From NCBI GenBank assembly GCA_016195145.1, contig JACQAF010000130.1, forward strand, positions 1 through 20,402: a stretch of 20,402 nt of DNA. The letters are read 5' to 3'. Made by a program: the position numbers and the translations under genes. This document shows positions 8,188-15,398 of the stretch, piece after piece (within the stretch, counting starts at the first letter, position 1; the number at the start of each line of letters is the position of its first letter). Below the pieces are notes generated by a model. That model was not told the origin of the DNA. It searched no databases and saw only the letters and a list, made by a program, of their open reading frames with translations. This DNA is from Rhodospirillales bacterium. GTDB lineage: Bacteria; Pseudomonadota; Alphaproteobacteria; CACIAM-22H2.

Positions 8188-8216
8188 ATGCTCGCCGCTT
8201 TCGCCGCAAGGGTCAA
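8188..8216 (-). promoter_or_regulatory. Possible promoter of the riboswitch-headed operon
   Basis: On the minus strand TTGACC (8216-8211) is a five-of-six match to a -35 box. Seventeen bases on is GAGCAT (8193-8188), a poor -10 match. A start about seven bases later, near 8181, would put the 5' end exactly at the beginning of the aptamer's P1, which supports the assignment. The rest of 8217-8290, back to the aldehyde dehydrogenase stop, shows nothing else recognisable. Confidence 0.35.
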
Positions 8217-8290
8217 GAGCGGGGCGCGGCAAAGATGTCGGCGTACAATTCTGTCCGCCGTGCAAGCGGCCGGTACGCGACGCGCCGCCC

Positions 8291-9862
8291 TTAGCGCTCC
8301 ATCGCCGTGCGGCTTTGCTCACGCATGAATTGCGGCAGGTAGAACGGCCCGAGCCCGCCCTTGCCCGACACGCCCGAGCCCTTCCAGCCGCAAAACGTCT
8401 GGATGCCCGGCCAGGCGCCGGTGGTGGTGCCCGAGCGGCGGTTGGCATAGAGCACGCCGGCCTCGGCCGTGTTGAAGAAAAAATCGATCTCCCCGGCGTC
8501 GTCGCTGTAGACGCCGGCGGTCAGGCCGTAGACGACGCGATTTCCCCGCGCGATGCCGTCGGCGAGGCTGGAGCACGGAACCACCGAGACGAAGGGCAGG
8601 AACAGCTCGTCGCGGTTGAGGCGATGACCGTCGGGCAGTCCGGCGACGACCGTCGGCGTCACGTAGCAGCCATGATTGTACGGATCGCCTTTCAGGCGTT
8701 CGCCCCCGCACACCACCTTCCCCGCCTTGCGCGCCGCAGCGACCGCGCGGGCATAGCGCCGGCCCGCCTCGGCGTCGATCACCGGGCCCATGTAGACGTC
8801 GCGGCTCTCGGGATCGCCGATCTTCAGCTTCGCCGTCTTGTCGCGCAAAAGATGCAGAAAGTCCTTGTGCGCCGCGCGCTCGACATAGACCACCGACCAG
8901 GCGCTGCATTTCTGGCCCTGCAGGCCGAAGGCCGAGCGCATGACGCCCTCGGCCGCCGCGTCGAGATCGGCCTTGGCGGTGACATAGGCGGGATTCTTGC
9001 CGCCCATTTCGACTACCACCGGGCGTGCGTATACGCCCTTCGCGAATTTGCGATAAATCTCCATCCCCACCGCATGGCTGCCGGTGAAGGCAATACCATC
9101 GAGGCCGGGGTGATTGGCCAGTCGTCTCCCCGCCGCCTCGCCGCACAGCAGGTTGATGGCGCCCGCGGGCAAGCCCGCTTCGATCAGCGCATCGACGAGC
9201 AGCCGGCCGGCGAGCCCCGCCTGCGGCGCCGGCTTGTAGACCACCGTGTTGCCGCCGAGCAGCGCCCCGGCGATCATGTTGATCGACAGCGCTGCCGGAA
9301 AATTGAACGGCGCGATGACGCCGAACACACCGACAGGGCGCAAGACCAGCGATGTCGCCTCTTGCGGGAAGGCGCGCCGCATGTCGCGGGCGAAGCCGCG
9401 ATTGCGCTCCATCTCGTCGCAGTAATAAGCAATGAGATCGTGCGCTTCTTCCGCCTCGCCCATCGATTCGAGCCGCGACTTGCCGACCTCGATCAGGCAG
9501 GCGATGCCGAGATCGTATTTGCGCCGCGCGAGAATATCGGCCGCGCGACGCAGCGTCGCCACCCGTTCCGGCCACGGCGTCGCCGCCCAGGCGGCAAACG
9601 CGCGCTTCGCCGCCTTCACCGCCCGGTCGACCGCCGCCGCCGTAGCCTCGACGAATTCGCCGACCAGCAGCCGGTCGTCGATCGGGCTGCGCTCGCGATA
9701 GCGCCGGCCGTCCCAGTCCGCCTTGCCGGCGATCAGGTTGGGGTGAAAGACGCCGAGCCCCCGCTTGAACGCCGGGATGGCCGCATCGAGCATGTCGTGC
9801 AGCGGCGTGAAATCGACGCCGATATTCGAATAGGTGACGCGGGGCAGGTTGTCGGGGCTCAT
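8291..9862 (-). CDS. Aldehyde dehydrogenase, L-glutamate gamma-semialdehyde (P5C) dehydrogenase-like
   Basis: A 523-residue NAD(P)-dependent aldehyde dehydrogenase. Catalytic features are all present: N187 in APFNFP, K210 in VVYKPA for cofactor binding, E285 in VVEMGGKNP, and nucleophile C319 in GLQGQKCSA. The long N-terminal extension (GVDFTPLHDML, PNLIAGK) and the C-terminal GWKGSGVSGKGGLGPFYLPQF segment place it closest to the P5C dehydrogenase (RocA/PutA C-domain) branch, which oxidises glutamate semialdehyde to glutamate in proline and arginine breakdown. Other semialdehydes remain possible. It lies just downstream of the SRAP gene on the same strand; its ATG overlaps the TGA of that gene's shifted frame (ATGA). 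It ends before the riboswitch-headed operon and probably belongs to a separate transcript. Confidence 0.93.
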   Translation of the reverse strand: MSPDNLPRVTYSNIGVDFTPLHDMLDAAIPAFKRGLGVFHPNLIAGKADWDGRRYRERSPIDDRLLVGEFVEATAAAVDRAVKAAKRAFAAWAATPWPERVATLRRAADILARRKYDLGIACLIEVGKSRLESMGEAEEAHDLIAYYCDEMERNRGFARDMRRAFPQEATSLVLRPVGVFGVIAPFNFPAALSINMIAGALLGGNTVVYKPAPQAGLAGRLLVDALIEAGLPAGAINLLCGEAAGRRLANHPGLDGIAFTGSHAVGMEIYRKFAKGVYARPVVVEMGGKNPAYVTAKADLDAAAEGVMRSAFGLQGQKCSAWSVVYVERAAHKDFLHLLRDKTAKLKIGDPESRDVYMGPVIDAEAGRRYARAVAAARKAGKVVCGGERLKGDPYNHGCYVTPTVVAGLPDGHRLNRDELFLPFVSVVPCSSLADGIARGNRVVYGLTAGVYSDDAGEIDFFFNTAEAGVLYANRRSGTTTGAWPGIQTFCGWKGSGVSGKGGLGPFYLPQFMREQSRTAMER

Positions 9863-10629
9863 GGGGCGGCTCTTCGCTTCCGGGCGTTAGAACAGGCTCG
9901 GCTGACGGTCGTCGGCCGGCCGGGCGCGCGGCTTGCGTGACGGCTTCGCCGGCGGCGGGGGCTCGTCGACCGGCGGGGCGAAACAGCCGGCGTCGTCATG
10001 CCGCACGTCGTTGACATAGGTTGAAACGCGGCGGCCGAAAACCAATCCGACGGCGGCGCCTTGAGCAACGCTCGCGCATCGGCGGCCGGGTCGAGCCATG
10101 CCGCATAATCCCCGGGCGCCAGTACCACCGGCACGCGCTCGTGATACTGCGCCATGATCTCGTTCGCCGCCGTGCTGACAATGGCGAAACTTTCGATCAA
10201 CCCGCCAGCCGCCGGAACCCAGCGCTCCCACAGGCCGGCGAAGGCGAAGGGTCCGCCGTCGCGGCGGCGGAACAGAACCGGCTGGCGCGAGGCGAGATCG
10301 CCGCGCGTCGGCCATTCGTAGAATCCGTCGGCCGGCACGAGGCAGCGCCGCGCCTTGAACGCGGCGCGGAAAGCGGGCTTCTCCGCCACCGTCTCGGCGC
10401 GCGCATTGATCATCTTGGCGCCGATCGACGGGCTATCGGCCCAATAGGGTACGAGGCCCCAGCGCAGCGCCGCCAGCTCGCGCCCGCCGCTCTCCGCCCG
10501 GCGGATCACCGGCGTCGACTGCGTCGGCGCGATGTTCCAGCGCGCCGGCAGGTTGGGCGCCGGACCGACGAAGCCAAAGGCCTGGCGCAAGACCTCGATC
10601 GGCGTGGTGAGGGCGAATCGTCCGCACAT
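9859..10629 (-). CDS. SRAP family (YedK/HMCES) abasic-site DNA-protein crosslink protein, frameshifted C-terminus
   Basis: This family shields abasic sites in single-stranded DNA through a covalent link to Cys2. The start is set by MCGRF, because Cys2 must follow the initiator Met; the open frame upstream of it is not used. The active-site residues are present: C2, N75 (INARAET), E105 (DGFYEW) and H163 (YHERVP). After about residue 199 the frame loses family similarity and runs 57 residues through Arg/Ser/Pro-rich sequence to 9859. The family C-terminus (VSTYVNDVRHDD, ending QPSLF) lies in another frame at 9887-10027. A single-base loss near 10028-10033, or a sequencing error, explains this. 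The restored gene would be 9887-10629, about 247 residues, ending 24 bases before the aldehyde dehydrogenase ATG. Confidence 0.85.
   Translation of the reverse strand: MCGRFALTTPIEVLRQAFGFVGPAPNLPARWNIAPTQSTPVIRRAESGGRELAALRWGLVPYWADSPSIGAKMINARAETVAEKPAFRAAFKARRCLVPADGFYEWPTRGDLASRQPVLFRRRDGGPFAFAGLWERWVPAAGGLIESFAIVSTAANEIMAQYHERVPVVLAPGDYAAWLDPAADARALLKAPPSDWFSAAAFQPMSTTCGMTTPAVSPRRSTSPRRRRSRHASRAPGRPTTVSRACSNARKRRAAP
9887..10027 (-). pseudogene. Displaced 3' end of the SRAP gene (other frame)
   Basis: In this frame the minus strand encodes VSTYVNDVRHDDAGCF, a proline/basic tail and a final QPSLF before TAA (9889-9887). The PVSTxVN block and the short -SLF type ending are what SRAP proteins carry after the His active site. 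It is out of frame with the upstream part of the gene. Five bases (10032-10028) separate the last upstream codon that fits (GCC of FSA) from GTT TCA ACC, where three or six would keep the frame. Confidence 0.8.
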
Positions 10630-10667
10630 GGGGGCATCAGTATCGCGCCCCGCCCCCGCGGGGTAAA

Positions 10668-10698
10668 GGCCGGGCGTCGCGCCAGCGGACGCCCGGCC
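10668..10698 (-). terminator. GC-rich hairpin, likely terminator of the metzincin operon
   Basis: A perfect 11-base inverted repeat, GGCCGGGCGTC and GACGCCCGGCC, has a nine-base loop (10679-10687). On the minus strand it lies just past the metzincin stop codon (10712-10710) and is followed by TTTACCCC. The U-run is only three, so it is a modest intrinsic terminator at best. The remaining bases up to the SRAP start are GC-rich without other signals. Confidence 0.55.
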
Positions 10699-10709
10699 CC
10701 GGTCAGAGA

Positions 10710-11759
10710 CTAGAAATACGAGACATGGCGCGAGGCGCGGAGGAGAACCGCCTGCCACCAGGCGATCTGGGTCCCGCCGCAAACCGGATTCATCAGATTG
10801 CCGCCTTCATCGACATGCCAGAGGCTGCACGAATGCCCCATCTCATGGGCAATGCAGACCGGATTCCGCCCCTCGATGGTAACGTAATCGTTGAGCGGGC
10901 CCATCGAGCAGCCGGCAGTCGCGGTGTCGCCCACGCTACGCACGACGAAGACGGTGATCGGCGCGCCATAGCCCAGAACCTTGCGGCTGTTCTGGAAGAA
11001 GCAATAGACGGCGCTCAGGAACTCGAACTTGGTGCCGGGCACCCACAGGTCTTCGCCGGCCGCCGAGGTATCGCAGCCGACATCGAGTATGTCTGCCGCG
11101 CTCGACGAACCCATGACATGCAACCAGCTATCATCGACCGTCTCGGCGCCGGCAAAGCCGGAATCGTACTGGAATGGCGCCGACTTGATCACGCGGACAT
11201 TGGCCTGGTCGCGGTAAATATCGACGGCGGCCTGAAGGTTGTTCTTCACAGTGTCGAGATTGGCCACGACATTATCCGCTTCATCGCGCAGCACGATCAC
11301 GCAGACGCGAAGCTTTTTCTCCGGCCGGATGCCGATGATCCAGGCGAGCGAATCGAACAGCCCGGCGATGAACGAAACGACGGTAAGAATGATCCCCCAT
11401 AGCCAGCGGAGCAACCGGCCGAGAATCGGGATCGAAAAGATCAGCTCGACCAGAAAGGCAATCGCATCGAAAATCCAGCCGATCGTCGAGGCGATGGTTT
11501 CGACGATGGCGTTGATGATCGTCGTCGCCACGTCCCATACCACGCACACGACCGTCGTAACCACGACCCAGGCGACGCAGACGACGTTCGCCACCCAATA
11601 CCAGGCATCGCAGAACCAGCTGACGATCTCGCATAACCAGCTACACGGCCACCAATCGCAACATTCCGCCCGCCATGCCGCGCATTCGTTATGTCCCTGG
11701 TCAGCGTATTGCGAGCATTCCTGGGTGGTCTGCGTCGCATATTCGAGGCAGTTCGCCAT
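10710..11759 (-). CDS. Membrane-associated metzincin-like zinc protein with Cys/Trp 11-residue repeats
   Basis: A 349-residue protein I cannot place in a named family. Residues 1-45 are rich in Cys and Trp. Residues 39-102 show an exact 11-residue period (C39, C50, C61, C72; W53, W64, W75; D76, E87, D98), then hydrophobic, amphipathic stretches reach about 143. Residues 148-349 are soluble and begin with a beta strand (LRVCVIVL). HEMGHSCSLWH (305-315) gives the metzincin ligand pattern HExxHxxxxxH, with Ser where Gly is usual, and NLMNP (321-325) supplies a Met-turn. Protease activity is likely from the motif but unproven. There is no ordinary signal peptide. The ATG has AGGAGG five bases upstream, overlapping the stop of the 51-residue gene before it, so the two are translationally coupled. 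A hairpin follows the stop. Confidence 0.8.
   Translation of the reverse strand: MANCLEYATQTTQECSQYADQGHNECAAWRAECCDWWPCSWLCEIVSWFCDAWYWVANVVCVAWVVVTTVVCVVWDVATTIINAIVETIASTIGWIFDAIAFLVELIFSIPILGRLLRWLWGIILTVVSFIAGLFDSLAWIIGIRPEKKLRVCVIVLRDEADNVVANLDTVKNNLQAAVDIYRDQANVRVIKSAPFQYDSGFAGAETVDDSWLHVMGSSSAADILDVGCDTSAAGEDLWVPGTKFEFLSAVYCFFQNSRKVLGYGAPITVFVVRSVGDTATAGCSMGPLNDYVTIEGRNPVCIAHEMGHSCSLWHVDEGGNLMNPVCGGTQIAWWQAVLLRASRHVSYF
11466..11645 (-). repeat. Coding region of tandem 11-residue (hendecad) CxxW repeats
   Basis: Codons 39-98 of the metzincin-like gene. Successive 11-residue units align as C-x-x-L/W (C39, C50, C61, C72), with VVCVAWVVVTT (59-69) and VVCVVWDVATT (70-80) nearly identical. 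The acidic position continues at D76, E87 and D98 after Cys and Trp fade. The 11-residue period is that of right-handed or straight hendecad coiled coils; here the units are hydrophobic enough to sit in or on a membrane. Confidence 0.75.
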
Positions 11760-11768
11760 CGCCGCCTC

Positions 11769-11924
11769 CTAAAGCAGACGGTAGAGGGCGTAGGCGATTG
11801 CCGCGACGATCAGCGACATCCCCACAAACCCAAAAATCGCACATTTCGTGCACGATTTGCGAATGACGGCCTGTTGTTTGCCGGTGGCAGCAAGACGATC
11901 CGCTTTGGCTTTGCTGATGGACAT
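11769..11924 (-). CDS. Small CxxC single-pass membrane protein
   Basis: A 51-residue peptide, family unknown. It has a basic, polar N-terminal half (MSISKAKADRLAATGKQQAV), a C25-TK-C28 pair, then one hydrophobic helix of about 20 residues (29-48) and a short YRLL tail, so it looks tail-anchored with the N-terminus cytoplasmic. The ATG at 11924 is favoured by GGAGGGGG a few bases upstream. The in-frame ATG at 11936 is less well placed, and the longer open frame back to 12050 starts upstream of the promoter and is rejected. Its stop TAG is embedded in the SD of the metzincin-like gene, implying coupled translation and shared function. CxxC could bind metal or form a disulfide with the Cys-rich partner (inference). 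Confidence 0.7.
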   Translation of the reverse strand: MSISKAKADRLAATGKQQAVIRKSCTKCAIFGFVGMSLIVAAIAYALYRLL

Positions 11925-11960
11925 TACCCCCTCCATTTTTCTAGTTAAAATCGTTTTTCC

Positions 11961-11989
11961 AGTATAATTATCATCCTTTAGTTGCACAA
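11961..11989 (-). promoter_or_regulatory. Sigma70-type promoter for the mini-protein/metzincin operon
   Basis: On the minus strand TTGTGC (11989-11984), a 17-base spacer, then TATACT (11966-11961), a five-of-six -10 box, inside a locally AT-rich stretch (11930-11985) that stands out from the GC-rich surroundings. The expected start near 11954 leaves a 30-base leader before the ATG at 11924. This also rules out the upstream in-frame start at 12050. Confidence 0.6.
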
Positions 11990-12074
11990 CCGGCGCAAAG
12001 ACTGCCGCGCGCTCGTCGGCCGAGAACAGGCCCTGCCCGCGCCCGATCATCCGACCCGACTAGTGCCGCCGGGC

Positions 12075-12102
12075 TTGCCAAGCCTTGCCACGACATTATC
12101 TA
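12075..12102 (+). promoter_or_regulatory. Weak candidate promoter for the molybdoenzyme gene
   Basis: TTGCCA (12075-12080), a 16-base spacer and TATCTA (12097-12102) precede the large-subunit gene, giving a start near 12109. The match is modest. The gap 11990-12163 between the two divergent genes otherwise shows only GC-rich sequence without hairpins or repeats that I could support. Confidence 0.3.
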
Positions 12103-12163
12103 ATCGCCGTTCATGTCGTTTTCGTCCCTGCCGCAATGCGGGGAAACACGGGGTCTTACACTC

Positions 12164-14502
12164 ATGGTCAAGTTCGGTATCGGTCAACCGGTTCGCCGGG
12201 TCGAAGATCAACGTCTGCTCACCGGCGCCGGCAATTATCTCGACGACGTCGTCCTGCCGCGTCAGGCCTATGCCCATTTCCTGCGTTCGCCGCACGCCCA
12301 CGCCAAGCTTGTCCGGATCGACGCCGACGCGGCGCGCGCGGCACCGGGCGTGCTCGGCGTCTTCACCGGCGCCGATCTCAAGGCGGCCGGGATCGGCAAT
12401 ATTCCCTGCAACATTCCCCTGCAGAACCGTAACGGATCGCCGCTCAAGGTTCCGCCGCGCCCGGCCATCGCACAGGAACGCGTGCGTTTTGTCGGCGACA
12501 CGGTGGCGATGGTCGTCGCCGAAACCCTCGCCGAGGCGAAAGACGCCGCCGAACTGATCGAAGTCGAGTACGATCCGCTGCCCGCCATCGCCGACAGCGA
12601 GATCGCGCGGGCCGAAGGCGCGCCGCAGATCTGGGACTTCGCCAAGGACAACGTCGCCTTTGACTGGACGACGGGCGACGAGGCGAAGACCAAGGTACAA
12701 TTTGCCGAGGCGCATCGCGCGGTCAGGATCGACCTGGTCAATAATCGTGTGGTGCCCAATTCGATGGAGCCCCGCGGGGCGATCGGCGCGTGGTCGTCGG
12801 CCGAGGGACGTTGGACGCTCTACGCCTCGACCCAGGGCGGATCGGGTTTGCGCAAGATGCTGGCCGGTGACATCTTCAAGGTGCCGGAGAATCGCGTGCG
12901 CGTCGTCACCGGCGATGTCGGCGGCGGTTTCGGCATGAAGCTGTTCCTCTATCCCGAATATATCGGAGCGATGTTCGCCGCTCGCGCCCTCGGCCGGCCG
13001 GTGAAATGGACCGGCGAGCGTTCCGACGCCTTCCTCACCGACAGCCACGGCCGCGACCACCGCACGCATGCCGAACTGGCGCTCAACAAGGACGGGAAGT
13101 TTCTCGGCCTGCATGTCCGGACGACGGCCAATCTCGGCGCCTATTTCTCGAATTACGGACCGTTCATCCCGACCATGGCCGGCTCGGCGATGCTCGCCGG
13201 CTGCTACACGACGCCGGCGATCTTCGTCGAGGTGACCGGCGTCTACACCAACACCGCGCCGCTTGACGCCTATCGCGGCGCCGGCCGGCCCGAGGCGAAT
13301 TACGTCGTCGAGCGGATCGTCGATGCGGCGGCGCGCGAAACCGGTCTCGGCCCCGACGAGATCCGGCGGCGGAACTTCATTCCGCCCTCGGCGATGCCGT
13401 ATCGCACCGCGCTCGGCAGCGTTTATGACAGCGGCGAGTTCGCCAAGAACATGGACGACGCGATAAAGGCCGCCGACTGGGCCGGCTTTCCCGCCCGCCG
13501 CGCCGAGGCGGCCAAGCGCGGTAAGCTGCGCGGCATCGGCATGGCGACCTATATCGAGGCCTGCGGCGGCGGCAACGACGAGACCGCCCAGATCCGCTTC
13601 GACGCGGCCGGCGGCGTCGCCGTCCTGATCGGCAACCAGTCGAACGGCCAGGGCCACGAAACGACCTACGCGCAGCTCGTCGCCGACCGGCTCGGCGTGC
13701 CGTTCGAGAGCGTGCGCGTCATCCAGGGCGACACGGACCAGATCCTCTATCCGGGCCTGACCGGCGGCAGCCGCATGCTGTCGGTCGGCGGCAGCGCCGT
13801 GCTTGGCGCGGCCGAGCGGATCATCGCCAAGGGCAAGAAGCTCACAGCTCATCTCCTCGAAGCGGCGGAAGCCGACATCGAGTTCGAAGACGGCGTTTTC
13901 CGCATCGCCGGCACCGATCGTACGCGCTCGATGGAGCAGATCGTCAAGGCGAGCTTCAACATGGCGAAGCTGCCCAAGGGCATGTCGCCAGGGCTCGACG
14001 AGACATCCAACCATATCCCCGCCGGCTCGACCTTTCCGAATGGCTGCCATATCTGCGAGCTGGAGATCGACCGTGCCACCGGCACGGTCGAAATCGTCCG
14101 CTACACCGTGGTCGATGATTTCGGCAAGGTGGTTAACCCCCTCATGCTCGCCGGGCAGGTGCATGGCGGCACGGTGCAGGGCATCGGCCAGGCGCTCTAT
14201 GAATCTTGCGTCTATGATCGCGAGTCCGGCCAGCTCCTGACCGGTTCGTTCATGGATTACTGCATGCCGCGCGCCGACGACGTGCCATTTTTCTCCTTCG
14301 CCTATAACGAGGTGCCGTGCCGCAACAACCCGCTCGGCGTCAAGGGCTCTGGCGAGGCCGGGGCGATCGGCGCGCCGCCGGCGACGATCAACGCCGTGGT
14401 CGATGCGTTGACGCCGTTCGGTATCCGCAATGTCGACATGCCGGCGACGCCTGAGAAGATTTGGCGCCTGATCGACGCGGCCGGAGCCAAACAGGCGGCG
14501 GA

Positions 14503-14506
<4 letters not shown>
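12164..14506 (+). CDS. Molybdenum hydroxylase large subunit (CoxL form II-like, xanthine dehydrogenase family)
   Basis: A 780-residue molybdopterin-cytosine-dinucleotide subunit. Order: aldehyde oxidase/xanthine dehydrogenase a/b hammerhead domain about 15-130, then the two molybdenum-binding domains about 150-770. Motifs: GDVGGGFGMK near 250, AYRGAGR near 368-374, QGHET from Q496, and catalytic E731 in GSGEAGAIGAP. CO dehydrogenase form I carries AYRCSFR in the loop where AYRGAGR sits here, so this is the form II type and oxidation of CO is not supported. The substrate is more likely an aldehyde or N-heterocycle (inference). I prefer ATG 12164 (MVKFGIGQPVRRVED), the usual family start, over the in-frame ATG at 12113, which lacks an SD. 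The Fe-S and FAD subunit genes that normally accompany it are absent. It overlaps cysQ by four bases. Confidence 0.93.
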
Positions 14507-15300
<794 letters not shown>

Positions 15301-15321
15301 ACCGGCCGGGGATTCAACGCT

Positions 15322-15337
15322 AATATAGCAATATATT
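15322..15337. promoter_or_regulatory. AT-only-armed inverted repeat AATATA-GCAA-TATATT
   Basis: A perfect 6-4-6 palindrome in the gap between cysQ and the caspase-like gene. Its right arm, TATATT (15332-15337), also reads as a -10 box for the plus strand, though no good -35 box sits 16-18 bases upstream. It is an AT island in GC-rich DNA. Confidence 0.5.
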
Positions 15338-15339
15338 CA

Positions 15340-15355
15340 TGTGACCGGCGTCACA
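15340..15355. promoter_or_regulatory. CRP/FNR-type operator, TGTGAC-CGGC-GTCACA
   Basis: A perfect 6-4-6 palindrome that equals the CRP consensus TGTGA-N6-TCACA. It begins two bases after the AT palindrome and would overlap the start site (about 15344) of a transcript from the TATATT box. A bound regulator there would more likely repress than activate. It lies about 45 bases before the caspase-like ATG. Confidence 0.55.
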
Positions 15356-15398
15356 GCGTCGCCCCGCGCCATATCGCACGATGGGGCCGGTTAGAGAC

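Noticed and set aside
7430..9940. 836-residue open frame on the plus strand across the binding-protein and aldehyde dehydrogenase genes
   Set aside because: It is antisense to two well-supported genes and the riboswitch, is rich in Arg/His/Ala/Gly, and has no recognisable motif. Long antisense frames are common in GC-rich DNA.
11925..12050. N-terminal extension of the 51-residue peptide to 93 residues
   Set aside because: The start would lie upstream of the -35/-10 pair, while ATG 11924 has a strong SD.
12047..14164. 705-residue minus-strand frame opposite the molybdoenzyme gene
   Set aside because: It mirrors the codon bias of the real gene, has no family motif, and runs into the divergent promoter region.
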